From Morinoia aosen (Eukaryota; Arthropoda; Malacostraca; Amphipoda; Talitridae): a stretch of 64,000 nucleotides of DNA. A program made the translations under genes and the position numbers. This document shows, in pieces, positions 32,801-45,816 of this stretch. The stretch is from NCBI GenBank assembly GCA_030386875.1, contig CM059573.1:32529891-32593890 (forward strand), read 5' to 3'. How positions within the stretch are numbered: position 1 is the stretch's first letter; every line of letters begins with the position of its first letter. Under the pieces are notes generated by a model. It saw only the letters and a list, made by a program, of their open reading frames with translations, made no database searches and had not been told where the DNA came from.

Positions 32801-33540
32801 GGAGATTTAATTATTTTGCGTCTGAGACTATACGATCGACATTCAGGACAATTTCCTTTTTTTCTTTCTTATCTACCGACTAGTTTGCCAAGATAATGAG
32901 CTCGAAAGGATTAAAATGTTTTACCATAAGACAAATGTTTAATATTTAATAACTACCCTGATAATACTGGCACAAAAGAGTTCACGGGAGTTAGAGACAT
33001 GAGGATCGTTGTACAATGGTAACCATAACATTTGCAGCATATAGCTGGAACGGTACGAAAAGTTAAGTACTGAAAATAGTTCTGTCTTAAAGCATTCACT
33101 AGCGTAAAAAAATAAAAATTGCCAATGAATTACGCCGCATTTTCAAATGTTTCAGTATGAGCGAAAAATGCTTTCACATATCTTGAAATTCAAACCCTGG
33201 CTTGATATTTACCCATGGGGTTCGTAATACATGTACTAGATAATTGTTGGAACAAATAGTTCGGAGAAAAGCACGTAAAAAATGCGTTTCTTTCGTTGCG
33301 TTGGTCTAATTTTGACAATGCATTTTATTACAAGTGATCAAGAAATTATCCATGTGATGCATTGTTAAAAACACTTTCGTTAGTGTACTGCAATTTTGAA
33401 ATTTAAGCTTATGAACATAGGAACTAGTAAAATGAGGAATTAAGGTTGAAAATAAAACGAGTAGATCCAAATTAATTTGCGTCTTACACTGTGAGGTTGG
33501 CATTAGAAGCAATTTTACATTGTCTCGTATCAACTAGTAA
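32801..33540 (-). repeat. Repeat family A, second minus copy
   Basis: Follows the previous copy almost in tandem. The reverse complement aligns to 7559-7770 with the best identity in the window: ACTAGTTCCTATGTTCATAA, CAATGCATCACATGGATAAT and GTGCTTTTCTCCGAACTATT. The left part, around 32990-33060 (CAGCATATAGCTGGAACGGT), repeats the 32040-32075 block. Confidence 0.65.
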
Positions 33541-33549
33541 GCTACTACG

Positions 33550-34690
33550 GCAGTCCAATAAGTACTTAGCCTCACCGCTTCGATGGTACCACTAGCTCAA
33601 GAGAACTTTACTATCGTGTAGCACATTCCCGTAGACGGCTACTGTCGAAATTGCAGCCGAACGCTGTTTTCAAACAAATTGAAAAAGAGCAACATCGGAC
33701 GGTGATTCGATTTTATTTTCTTAAAGAGAAATAGCGCAGCAAAATCAAACACCGTTTGGATGTTGTGCACAGTGTTTTTTCTTCTTGGATGGCGAATGTC
33801 AAAAATTGGTTTAACGAGTTCCAACGTGGTCGCACGTCGGTTTTTGATTAACCATGCCCAGTTGCCTCGAAAACGGCTACCACGGAGGAAAAAACCACAA
33901 AAATCCACGATCACGTATTGGCAGACCGCCGATTTTAAGTGCGTGAGATAGCTGAGACAGTAGAAATCACAAAAGACCGCGTGAGTCATTTCCTGCATGA
34001 AATTTTGGGCATGTGAAAGCTATCGGCGCGATGGGTACAGCGTTTGCTCACTTCGGACAGCAAGCACAACCGTGAGACCACTTTAGAGCAGTGTTTAATG
34101 CAGTTCAACTAACGCAATCCGCAGCCGTTTCTGCGTCATTTCGCGACTGTCGACGAAACATGGATCCACTGGTACACATAAGAGACCGAGGGATAGTCGA
34201 AACCGTGGACTTCACCCGGCGAACGTGCTCCGAAGAAGGATAAGGATGTCCTATCGGTCGGAAATGTGAATGCCACCGTTTTCTCGGATTCACACGGTGT
34301 GATCTACATCGACTACCCGGATAAGGGCAAAACGTTCACAGGGCTGTACTATGCCGAATTACTGGACCAATTCGACGACGAATTGGTGAAAAACTACCCC
34401 ATTTGGCAAAGAAAACAGTGCTCTTCCATCACGACAACGCACCGGTGCACACCTCCGCCCTCGCCACGGCCAAATTGGTCGAATTGGGCTACGAACTGCT
34501 GGCCCGTTCACCGTATTCTCCAGATTTGGCCCCGTGCGACTTCTTTTTGTTTCCAAACTTGAGAAAATCACTCGCCTGGCAGAAATTTGAGTCTAATGAG
34601 GAGGTTATCGCCGCCGCAGCGGCCTACTCTGCAGACCTTGAGAAAACCTATTTTTCAGACGAGTTAAAAAAGTTGGAACATCGCTGGGGT
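33550..34690 (+). pseudogene. Mariner transposase pseudogene (DD34D type)
   Basis: Read across frames it gives the mariner layout: an N-terminal helix-turn-helix region (about 33680-33990), VDETWIHW (first catalytic Asp, about 34148), LFHHDNAPVHTS (second Asp, about 34411) and YSPDLAPCDFF (third Asp, about 34514), then KLEHRW near the normal C-terminus. It has several stops and at least two frameshifts. The left end, about GTCCAATAAGTACTTAGCC, resembles a mariner terminal repeat. The last dozen residues and the right terminal repeat are missing, replaced by another transposase fragment. The enzyme would excise and insert DNA at TA. Confidence 0.85.
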
Positions 34691-35055
34691 GAATTGCGGT
34701 TCACTCGCTCCTCTCCAAATTTGGCTCCATGCGATTTCTTTTTATGGGGTTATTTGAAATCACTGGTTTATGTCGATCGACCACGGACAGCAGCTCACCT
34801 CAAGAACAACATTCGCAACGCCAATGCCAACATACGGATTGATATGCTGCAAAGAGTGGACAAGCACTTCAAAAATCAACTTTAATCAGTGTATGCGCAA
34901 TGGGGGTCACCATTTAGCCGGTGTCATTTTCAAGACAGTATAAAAAATTGGGATATTGTATTCTCAAATAAAAGAAGAAATAAAACGATAACTGAAGTAC
35001 TTTTGCTTCTATTGACCTTTCAAATACGTACGTTTCTCTGGCTCACCCGGTAATT
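34691..35055 (+). pseudogene. C-terminal fragment of a second mariner-type transposase
   Basis: It continues in the same frame as the mariner C-terminus but restarts at the third-Asp motif (SSPNLAPCDFFLWGYLKSLV). The continuation, DRPRTAAHLKNNIRNANANI, is of the family whose members end QC..NGGHHL..VIFK. That tail is present one frame away after the stop at 34883-34885 (34887-34940). The right end near 35026-35053 (GTACGTTTCTCTGGCTCACCCGGT) looks like its terminal repeat. There is no N-terminal part, so this is either a recombinant with the preceding mariner at the shared PDLAPCDFF motif or a nested remnant. Confidence 0.7.
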
Positions 35056-36900
35056 AATATATGTATAGACAATGATTTTGAGTCACAACGCCCTATTATG
35101 AATTTGTACGTTATATTGAGGACCGAAACAATGTATTTATGCAAATAGAAGGAATTAACTTTGTACTCAAAATTTTTTGGGAGTTTCCCTCGCGCACTCG
35201 TGAAAGGATAAAGCGTCCTATCGCCGTAGGCACTACAACAGTGTAATCAGTCAAGTTTATTTTATGCGACCCTGATACCTGCTTTCTTCCTTGTGGTATT
35301 TTGATGGAGCCTTTCCCAGTGTTAGTCACTGATGTCACCCACTTTGGATGGGAGGAAATATGAAAGAGAATGTAAGGTATACATCACATGAAACATCCGG
35401 CACCCCCACACATGATGAGCCTTTAGAATGTTTTCTCACATGTTCTCCATAGTTTCCAGCTCTATGATTGCCAAGGAGGTTCATTACTACGGGGACAAAT
35501 AAGTCCTATTTTGCCAACTCGAGTGCAGTCTGTTTAATGGTGAACTTCACATCACGAATCAGTTTTCTGACCTTCGATCCTATAAAAATGACTGCTTTTA
35601 ACCAAGCGGAAGTTTTCTGTGCACCAAATATCTTTTTGGAACTATAGAGTCCATCAATACCATGGGCCATTGCTTTGACAGCAATTTAAATGAAGCAAAA
35701 TATATGAAGAGGTGAGAGAAATATTTTTTTATCGACGTGCCGAAAGCGTGTGTTGCCCATGTATCGACCAAATGTGTGTTCTTTACCATCGGGGTGCTAT
35801 TTGACAATATAGTGATTCCTGTCGTCATGGCTGCAGTGTAGACAAAAAATATGTCTGACGTATATCCTAGCTGTAGTTAAAGAAATAAAAAACAATCACT
35901 CTGAGATAATGACAGATATTCTCCTTAAGATGAGAGATGAACACCTTCCAAAATCAATTTCATCTAATCAAATATCTGTCATTCAAACAACACGTGCCCC
36001 AATAATCACGGGTTGTTTGTTGCCATCATTTAGCAACATAGCTTCGAGGCTCATAGCGCTTACTTTGATGAATAGTTTTCATTTAATGAGCTATGCTCGT
36101 TACCATGCTGATTCACCAAACCGTTGACTTCAATACAGAAACAAGTACTAACTCCTTTATAGAAAGAAACACTAGTAGGACTGCGCTCCCAGAGGAAGAC
36201 TGTTCGGTTATTTGTGAAAGCAACTCTTCAAGTTATCAACAAAACAATTCGACCATAGTAGTGAAAACGGTACCCAATTATTCTTTCAGTAGTAAAGTGG
36301 GTGACCAAGATAAACACTGAGCACCTCACCAATCTCGTACCTCACGAGCTTATACAGCGGAGGAATGGCAAAAGAAAGAGCATCTCAGCTGTGGTACCGG
36401 GTATTGCGTGCGACATATGCCAAAGCACTCTGAAAAGAACGAGTGAAAAATTACTTATCCAAATTATGAGGAAGCTTTAGAAACAATCCCGTATGATATA
36501 GAGTTATCAATCCTAGTTCCTGCAACAGCTATAGCAGTTACAGAGGAAGATCACGATGAAGGTAAAATATGTAAAGATGAGTTTGAGGAACAATCGATCC
36601 AATGAATGAATCATGAATGACTGAATGATTTAGCTAGGGATTTGTTATTATTAAATGACAAAACTAAACTGATGAGCATCATTCTGCATGCAGTACTGGA
36701 ATCCTCTAAAGAGCAGCACAGAAAAAACAACTGACACAAAATTACAATTTCAGCGGTATGATAACCCTTAAATTAATTTAAATAACGTATAATAAATGAA
36801 GTCCATAACAGACAACTGCTGTCATTAGAAAGTGTTCAACTATCCAGCTTACACACGTTGTGAGTATGGATGGACAGACCAGCCAAGAAAATAAGCAACA
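35056..36900. other. Unassigned region with several short open frames
   Basis: Minus frames at 35111-35338 (TNTGKGSIKIPQGRKQ) and 35598-35828 (HLVDTWATHAFGTSIKK) and plus frames at 35909-36127 and 36093-36320 have protein-like composition and may be remnants of one decayed gene or transposon. No domain was recognised and no consistent splice model was found, so none is called as a gene. Confidence 0.3.
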
Positions 36901-39900
36901 CCCTGTTTATTATTTTATAGGTCATCCACCGTTCTCGCATACTCTATCTATTCTACAATAATAGCCGCGTCTGTTCAACCCTCTCGCTTTGAAAACATTG
37001 AAAGATCGAACATGCGGTACGAATACAGTACATGATTCTAACCGTTTGTATCCGTTCTAGGGTATACTAAAATACCTAATCTTTAAAACGATTCCTGTGT
37101 TCGCTTGAGAACTGTAATTTAAATAATTTATACAACTAAACGTCATCGAACTTCAACGCGTGGATAGGTGAACCTTTTTTTATATCTAATCGCAAATAAC
37201 TGTGTATTATCTCCAAATTTAACCTACGTATCCTATGAGCCAGGCACGACCGTAGTTGTATTTTCGAAAAATCGATTTACGTTCTAATTGAAGGGAAATG
37301 GAAAGAAACGAGAAATTGCAATTCTAATGCTTTTTATTGTTCGTAACCCGTGGAATAGACATTATAGAGTGTACCCGCAATTCTCATTAATATGTTCGCA
37401 GTAAACTCAACGCAATATTAAACATTTCATCAGTGCTAGTTTGAAAATATGATTCTGCTTAAAGACTGATATAAAAAATACGTTCAAATCAGTTTCAAAT
37501 AAATTTGGTTCCACCGAGATGAGAACATTGTCAACAAATTAATAGAGATGAACATGCATTAAAATTAGTCGAGGTCATAAATAAATAAATTTTGGCGAAC
37601 TGAGCATCAAATTATCACAAAACCCATAGGAATGATACATTCAGTTTTCTTCCAAATTTGATGGTTTATGTCACCATTATTCAATCATGGCTTGCTCACG
37701 CGAGTTATCCAAGATATTTTAAGGCATGTGCTCAAATATTATTCACACCAGCGACATTTATAGCGTCTGAATAAGTTTCGCTTGTAAATAGAAGCCAAAA
37801 TAAAAATAGACAGTTTGGCGCAATCGGCATCAATATTTTTCCAGAAATGTTTAACCTAAATACATTTCCATGTTAGTAAAATTACATATTCATATACATA
37901 TTCAAAATTATCTAATTTAGAACTAATGTTTCTTAACAAGTCATACGCCATTTAACAGTTGAAACCCAACTAACTACTAACTTTCGGTATATAAATGCAA
38001 CGATCAGTAAAAAAGAATTGAGTGCCACGTTACCATCGCATGAAATGTGCATCCTCCTAAAATATTTTAAACGAACAGGAGAAAGCAATTTACATGATGG
38101 TGAAAAGATATGTTCTGGATTCCGTGTTCAGTTCCTGTAAGGTTTTCACGCCGTTCTACTGTACATTATCTTTTCTCACGGATGAATTCATCATCAGTTT
38201 TTAACGCTCAATTAATATCAAACATCAACGAAGCGGCAAATGCAGTGATAATTTATCACTCAATCAGTTTAACTTTACACAAAGAAATACGATTTGCGCT
38301 TATTTTTCCAGACAATTTTTATAAAATGTTTCCGTTAATTCTTCTCTTCTCTCATACGAAAGCCAGGATCCTGATCAGTAAAGTTTTTTATCTGTCAGCA
38401 TAGATCGTTTTCCGGGCGCGTTGAATATAGCATGACGCCGGATATAAGCAAGTTGTGGGATCTTGTGTAATAAAGAGATTCAATGATAAATTTGCATCCG
38501 CGAATTATTCACTAAACACCACTCAAATACATTCTTCCTCATTAAACTTTATTTTCTATTCATCTGCAACTTTTTCAGGTACATTTTTCAATACTTTACA
38601 TGTAAAATCTCAGGACTATCTATTTAATATTTCCGTATTCAAGAGTTTGGGACTATGCAGGAAACTCTGTCGCATTTGTTTTTTTTAGGGGGAGTGTATC
38701 TGAGAAACTAAACGATCAACAAATTCGTTTCAAATTATTACCTGCTCAAAAAGAATGTAGCCTTGTTTAAGTTAGATCATCAAAAAAATATGTTAGAGGC
38801 ATTTTAAACGGCCGGAAGTGATATATTGCTGAGGAAGAAACTAGCTGTCCACTCAGAGTGCAGAATCTCAGTGCTGGCGATTACTTATGACGAAAAATTT
38901 TGAAAGTAAAGGGTTCCTAAGGGCTAAATTGATTTTCAACGTGAACGTTTATTTGAAAACGACAGCCATTAATAATTCGATAATTCTTTTCCAGTATTCA
39001 AAGTGTTGAAAATCCTGTGATGACATCAATTTTTACTCTCACATTGAGTAGCCGATATTATTCAATTTACAGGTAATCAATAACTTCGCTTTCAAAATTG
39101 ATACAGGAAGTTTTATAACCCAGTATAGGTTATCATTCTGATAAAATCTTAATTATAATTTGGTTTGATGTCAAACAAGCACTGAACATACTTCAGCGTG
39201 TTGCATCACACTTGATTTTGTAAATCTATCAAGTGCTTTAATGTCAGCATATTTTGATGAGAAATGCCAATGAATGTCGCAGAAACTAATTCACGTGGGT
39301 TCAGCTAAAACTAAAACAAATTTATAGACGAATAATATAACTCGTGTCCCTCAGAGAGGATGTTTAATCGTGTTTTTTTTTAATTAGCAGGTGATAATAT
39401 ACGGAGAGATTTGAAATGGGTGAAAAAGATAAAATTCAAATTGTGTATCCCACACTTCAGGTGGTTCACCTGTATTTTACAAGAAGTCAAGTACTTATTG
39501 TGACTAAGAGCTACAATTGTGAAATTGGAACTATGAGCCCAAATTTTCACACGATTGCAAGATGGAGATGCAACACGAGTCAATATTTTATGGCACGTTA
39601 TCGCTCGTAGTACCAATCTAGCTAATGTCCACGCATGCATTGACAAGTTACGCATAACAAATATCAATCCTATACTAAGTTCTATCAACCCTATACCTGT
39701 TTTCATCACTGGAACGTGTTATTGGGATGTTTGGTATACCATTTAATAGAATACAGTAGAATAAACTACGGCTTATTGTAACCCTATTAAAAAGTAATTG
39801 CCTAAAAATCCGTAAAACTATACGAAATCCTTGAATGAGATCAGTAAGCTGAAGGATGGTTATACAATGCAGGAGCATGAACATAGTCAGTTTCTTACAA

Positions 39901-42084
39901 CATAACCCAAATTACAATCTGGAGTACTGACGGTAGGGAAAAACGATTTCGTACAGTTAAATATATGTAATATTTGTATTTGAAAACTATGAATTATATA
40001 TGCATGCGTATCAGCATATAAGCCCGCAAACAATTTATTCTTGTGCCCCCTGTGCCCCTCCCTTCTTGTGCCCCTCCTTGTGAAGGGAGGGAGCTTTATG
40101 ATGATGATGATGATAAATGTTCGTGAATATCAGTTGATCTCTTGAGAACTTCTTCGATAATTAAATCAGCTATTTTCTTGAATAGTTCCGGCCATGACTC
40201 TTGTTGGACTCCTTCTTGATCTCTATGGTTTAATTGAAGCATTGGGCGAATGAGGCGAAAAAATCTTCACTCTCATTACAAGAGACTTACGATTCAGAAT
40301 ATCCGAATCAAAATTCAGTAATGGAAAACCTGAGCATTGATGTAGATGGTTATAGAATTTACTGAGTTGCCTTATTAATTTTATTTGCAGTATAGGTTTT
40401 AATATAATTCAAGCATACGTGATTTTCGCTCAAAATAAACAGCAAAACTACACTAATTGAACAATTTGATTCGTCTGATTAGGATTGGTCATGGCGAAAA
40501 TTTTGCTGGATAAAGAAACCACGGCAAATTATATTTTTAAGTTCGACTGGCAAATTAGTTCTAGTTAAGAATTCGCTAGATTTTTGCACGAATGATGTGA
40601 AGTTCATTTGTGTCAGATTACTGACAGATATTGGCACTCCCAACGTCGGAAATTATAGTTGTATTTTTTAACGACTGACCATAAAAGTGCCCATGTGCTC
40701 GCATCGTTTAAGTGAAGGAGTAAAACCATGCAAGTCAAAAGAACCACGCAACAATTGCCCCGATTCCATTGTTTGATTTCAAAACCTTGCGCTTAATAAT
40801 ACGTAAGAAAATTGTCATCGGATAATATTTTCTGAATATAACATTTTAATATATTAATACACTGAATTTTCTCCGGTACAATCAAAGATTCATACCTGTA
40901 AAACTTTGAGCCTGGCTTTGCTTTATACATTGAAATCTACGAACTTACTAGAATTAATTTTTAGACTTAGTTTCGTCACTCTACAGACCGAACAGTAATT
41001 ACAACCTAACGCACATTGTAGTATCCTATGAAGGGCGCGGTCGTGCGATACATTCTTTTTTGACTTCTCCCAAAATTAAAGATTGGTAAGTTTTCTTTGG
41101 TTCATAAGTTTGTATCACAACTCATGGCTTATATTTTGGCACTCATAAGTGAACTTGCTGCGAGAAAAAAAAAATCAAATCCTTTTATCGGAATTCTTGT
41201 AGCAACGTAGACAGTTAAAATGTAGGACAATTGCTGAAATATTATGGTTCAACCAGCTAGGTTGGTCTGCAAATTTGGGGAAAATGATTTTTGATGTATT
41301 CAATACTGTCTCATTGATATTATGGTATTCATACAATATAGGTTGTTTTCGATAAATTACAATATACCAAGTTAATACATACCTGGTCTGATAAGAGTTG
41401 TTACATAAAGTAGATTAAGTAATTGTTTTCGTTTCAATATTTACTAGCGCGCTTCCATGAAAGAAAAACACGCTCTCCCTTAAACGATCTTTTTCTATGA
41501 ATCAGTGAAAAGAGAAAATAAATATTTCTGGTCGTAGCAAATCTTTTAAGAATGAAATTCGCGCACCGTTGAAACTCACTCTAGAGTACTCGTATGTTCT
41601 ATTAAAAAAATCATATTGTTCCTACTACGGCTTTTCGTGGAGGATGGCTAAATTTTCCTTTTCCAAAATAATTGTCTACGACAACCTGTTTGTAAAATAA
41701 CCCAAAATGAAGCACGTTGCTTGAAAAACGATAACGCAACTTGCAAATATGTGAGGTACGACATTTCTAAATAAACTACTGGTTATACAGTCGGCACAAT
41801 AATTATTAGGCATGCGTTCGGTCTTCTTAAAGCAGGATACATACCTGCGAGGTGCAGGCAGCAAATTCGCGTACCATGAAACGCATTTGCTGTGACCGCA
41901 TATAGAGCATTTCCCAATGCTCGCTACACGCTTGGAGTATTAAAATGGTGTCATGTTTCTCTCTGAATTTCGCTTGCACTAAGATGATCTACTTTGTGAA
42001 TGTCCTTTCTATCTTTCAGTGCCGCACACATGATCCCCTAAGAACTAAAACATAACACAGTGTAGATTAGATGTGAGTTTTAGC
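36901..42084. other. AT-rich DNA, no gene recognised
   Basis: Only scattered frames under 110 residues without domains, some overlapping on both strands (39380-39746). Bases 40040-40090 hold a short CCCCTCCTTGTG-type duplication and 40099-40113 is a GAT microsatellite. Confidence 0.4.
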
Positions 42085-42420
42085 CTCCCTTACCAAATCT
42101 AAGGAGTTCCGAAGAAAGAAAGGAGAAAGGCATCATTTACTGTATAGTTAGGAAATGCGGAATCTATGCACAAAGTGTATAGAAAAGTAAATTGAGAAAA
42201 TTTTCATGAAACAAGATAAAAGTATGAGAAGGAAGTAGTAGATACTGAAAAACGGGACAGCAGTTAACCGAAAATAAGGTAGCCTGTAACAAAACAAAAA
42301 AACGTATTCGATTTCAACAAAAAGAAGACCAACGTAACGTTTAACTCGGGATCTCGCATATTCCCCCGGGAAAGCTAATTCCCATAGATACAATACTTGC
42401 ATGTTACTGTGGGGAGATCT
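42085..42420 (-). repeat. Repeat family B, copy 5
   Basis: Reverse-complement match to copy 2, more diverged: TTTAGCCTCCCTTACC, GGAATCTATGCACAAAG, GGGACAGCAGTTAACCGAAA, CTAATTCCCATAGATACAAT and a closing GTGGGGAG. Confidence 0.7.
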
Positions 42421-42479
42421 TACCGCAAATTATTAGGATCTCTACAGTATTTCTAGCTAATGTATTCTAGAATAGCCTT

Positions 42480-42680
42480 GTGTCATTTTCCCTACTGTCA
42501 TTTAGCCCTGTGTCTATTAGCTTTCTGGCAGTGGATCCTGAGTCAGTTTGTCCAGGGGTATTTTGTCGTGAATCAGTTAGCCCTTTGTCAGTCAGCCTTG
42601 TGTTCCCTGCGTCAACCCTGAGTCAGTTAGCCCTGCGTCAGTCAGCTCTGCGTCAGTTAGCCTTGTACTAGTCAGCATAG
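42480..42680 (+). repeat. Degenerate minisatellite, ~14-15 bp unit
   Basis: The unit GTCAGTTAGCCCTGC recurs about a dozen times with drift (CAGTTAGCCCTTTGT, CAGTCAGCCTTGTG, CAGTTAGCCCTGCGT, CAGTCAGCTCTGCGT). GC content exceeds that of the flanks. Confidence 0.8.
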
Positions 42681-43006
42681 TTAGTTTGGCCCTTGAACAG
42701 AACCCGCTTCTGAGTTTTCCTCTTGTTATTGTTTCTTATGACAAAAACGTCTATCTGGCAAAACTCATTGGTATTCCACCTGCAGGCTGGAAGTCTTCCC
42801 TACCCCGGTGGTGGTACGTAAGCTTTACCTTTTTGGTTTATTTGTTTTGTCTTATTACCACGTCGCTTATGGCCATTTACGCTTGGCCATTTACCGGGCC
42901 CACTATTTCGATGCCCGTTTATTTAGCTGCATTGTTAATATTTGGCCTAACTTTATTTATCGTGCAAAGGTTTAGTGTGAAGGAAAGTTTCAGCTTCGGA
43001 TCGTAG
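42592..43006 (+). CDS. Exon-like open frame with two membrane segments
   Basis: The frame is open from a TAG in the minisatellite to TAG at 43006. It has no ATG in its first part, so it would be an internal exon or chance. The non-repetitive part (from 42686) has two hydrophobic segments: WWYVSFTFLVYLFCLITTSL and VYLAALLIFGLTLFIVQ. The start resembles N-terminal regions of insect chemoreceptors (KLIGIPP..W followed by two helices), but no conserved C-terminal motif is available to test that. Could be a chemoreceptor exon fragment; unproven. Confidence 0.25.
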
Positions 43007-43009
43007 GAT

Positions 43010-43890
43010 TTGAGTAGTTAAATCCCCAAATTCGAATTTGTTGAAATCTTTTCCAATTTTCCTTCGGCACCGATCACAACCTAAGTGAAAAAAGCCTACA
43101 CGAATAGTTGAAGAAAAGATGAAGAATATTCTTTATTGAAAAAAGAAGCCATGTCTATAAGTGGACAAAATGTGCTTTCAACATGACTGCAACAAATAAA
43201 TCTAATGTAGACACGACGACGTGAATTATTTGAATTCAAACGCACTAGGTGCTCGTGTTCATTCCACCAAGAGAGTAGCAAGTCTCGACCCAAGCAAACG
43301 CCGTACCTTAATACCCTTGAGCAAATGATCAGCGCCGTACATCGATGAACTAAATATTGTTCTTTTTTATTTGAAATCAGCTAAGGCCCGCCCTTACCCA
43401 CAGGAGTATGATGGGAATTAAATCCTTTTGAGTAATTCTATCAGGTTTAGACGTATTTTCTTTGCTTTGTCTAGCCAATTGAGGAATAGTAGAAAAAATG
43501 GAGCCAGATCAAACAGCAGTTCGCTTTGTACAATAAATTTACAGGAGTTCCTGTATTAGTTTTCACGTTCGTTAACTTTAAGCGTTTCTTGTTCATGAAC
43601 TTAATTTTAAGACTATAAGTAATTAATAATAAACCATAAATAGCCCTTCAAACCTTTAAATGAAATTTAGGCCCACATAATTTAGCAAATTCAGTAACTC
43701 AAAACGTAAAAATTTCTATAACCCATGGAGCTCTAGGCTTGTCTTTAGTTCTTGAACTTTGGTTTACTCTCCTGAATACAACCTAATGAATACACCATTT
43801 GAGCCAAGCCGCACTTACCTCGTAAATTTTCTGGATGCCAATTCAGATCGCCTCCAACCTTCACTAAGCAAACATCATCCATCAACTTTA
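43010..43890. other. AT-rich DNA, no gene recognised
   Basis: A 65-residue minus frame at 43096-43293 has no domain. Nothing else supportable. Confidence 0.35.
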
Positions 43891-43899
43891 TTACTTATA

Positions 43900-44200
43900 C
43901 AAATGTGAGCCTACTCAGCCTTCGTCTCGAACACCGTGCGGAACCTGCCTGCATCCAGCCCAGGGGCGCCGGTGGTTTTTCGTCAGCTTCGCGTAACTCC
44001 GTCCCTTTTTCCGAGGACCGAGCGGACAGAAGATGAGAGGCTGAGGCGCCTTCCTTGCTGCTGACCTGCACCACTCACCGTCCACTCGCCTGACTGCGCT
44101 TCCTGGCCTCCTGAAGCTCACGAGTACTTGTGGAGGTTTGTAAACTAAAAATTTAGGACCAAATACTTGCCACGCCGTGAGCTGGGTACTTAGGACCACG
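43900..44200. other. GC-rich island, unidentified
   Basis: Roughly 55-60% GC against ~33% around it. Open on the minus strand for 94 residues (LVSFRRPGSAVRR, rich in R and P), typical of a GC-rich shadow frame. A second GC-rich patch (44375-44465) follows the tandem repeat. It may be a transposon end or retrocopy. Confidence 0.3.
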
Positions 44201-44233
44201 TTTCCCCATGCATTCCTAATAACTATAACTTAT

Positions 44234-44314
44234 AACTTATAATTTATTAACTTACCTTAAAACTTATAACGTATAAACTTACCTTAAAACTTATAACTTA
44301 TAAACTTACCTTAC
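44234..44314. repeat. 27-bp tandem repeat, three copies
   Basis: The unit AACTTATAACGTATAAACTT plus ACCTTAA is repeated three times (44234, 44261, 44288) with few substitutions; a shorter degenerate copy precedes it. Confidence 0.9.
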
Positions 44315-45810
44315 AACGATAAACTGTATTAAACCTAATATTTACTCTGTATCAGAACTAACGCAACTAACTCCAAAGAGCACGGCTTGCTTCCTGGGAC
44401 GGTACGGTGGCAGACCGCAAGTCCAACGCCCGCCTGCCTACCTGAAGTCCGGCACTGAGGAGTTCATAATCTTGTTGCCCTTAGTTTTAGTGGTTTAATC
44501 TTCTCATTCAAATGTCGTTTTGACATTTGTCTTAATAAATTTAATCAATATTTCCCATTACGGAACTCCGTGTATTTCACTCTTGTATATATAATATTAA
44601 TCAATCTTTTTTTCTATACGCTTACTCGCGTACTAGTGTGCTGTTGTATTGTAGGATGAGAATAAAGCACTCGAGTATTTGATCCAGTACTTCAAGGTTG
44701 AACCCACTTTGAGTGAATCATTTGAATTAAAAAAAAACAAAATAGCAATAGGTGTATGGAACACAGCGCTATTTACACAGATGTGTTGCAGACTAACAAC
44801 AGAGCAATTCTTGCTCTGTACGTATACATATATCTTTCATTCATTTTCAAGAATGTGCGACGCGAGGACTATTTGTCTCCAGGTTTTCAGATGTAGTGGT
44901 TTTGCGGAATCGGAGATTCTACGGGAGGAACCTGTAAGGTACCGAAAAGTGAGACAGTCTGGAAAAAACAAAATTCACAATTTAAGCTAATGCAGGTATA
45001 GTGAAAAACACAATAATAACATCTTAACATTTTTCTTATGGGAACAATATGCATCTGGTTTAAAACTAGGTGCAAATGGATATTAAAAATAAGCACACGA
45101 ACGTTGGAAGTGAAGCAACGATTTGATTTTGCATCAGAATTATTTGTAAACGAGTTCATTGAAAAATTGCATTTTAACGTAAATGCAGGTAAGTTTTACT
45201 CATAGTTTTATGAGAAATTATTGACTATTAGTGTAATAGACTATTAGGAATTATATTAGTGTAACTCAATGGGTGTAATGGGTAATGGGCACAACGTGAG
45301 TGTCAGCCGCGCAGGTGTTGTCAAGTCTTTTGTTATAGTTACCCATAACCTCAAGTATTTTCTTTATATGTTCAGTTCCCGGAACGGGCCCTAGGTCTGT
45401 TTCTGTGCGCTGATGATGCGTCTGTGCATTTACTTTAGTTAGCCCTTAAGTATCATTTGTAATGCATTTCAGTATTTTCATGTTATTGTGATTACCTAGC
45501 TGAATAGGACTAATATTTAAAAATGTAATTTTGCGTGTTGTATTGTGTTATGCAGTAACTCATGTGTATGTACGCTATTTTCACAGTAAGTAAATAAAAT
45601 CATGTTCTTTGCTGAAATGTATCTGTCTATTCAAGAGGCTCTGTAACGAGATTCTGCTAAAAACTATTCACATCCTGAGGTCGAAAGAGTTTTCCTTTCT
45701 CCTTTTTGTCAGAGGCTTTAGTCAAATACGACACTCTCGCCTAAAAAGGGGCTTAAGGAAAACACCTTGGAAGGACTAAATATTCAGCATAGTTTGTCTC
45801 AAAGGAAGAC
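44315..45810. other. AT-rich DNA, no gene recognised
   Basis: A 103-residue plus frame (44679-44990) has no domain and no splice context. Nothing else supportable. Confidence 0.35.
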
Positions 45811-45816
45811 GCTGTC

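Larger units (their letters stand above)
31876..32820 (-). repeat. Repeat family A, minus copy interrupted by a SINE
   Basis: The reverse complement aligns to 8090-8560: TCACAGGGATTTGTTTTCTT, GGTTACCG-like AGTTACCGCAGAGAAAGAAA, GACGAATGTCATAACTTTAA, CAGCTATGTTGAAAACGTTA and TGTCAGTACTATTAGCTTAA. The left limit against family B is approximate. A SINE at 32483-32787 splits the copy. Confidence 0.65.

Noticed and set aside
44000..44200. Possible CpG-island promoter
   Set aside because: Not followed by a credible coding exon on either strand; listed only as an unidentified GC-rich island.
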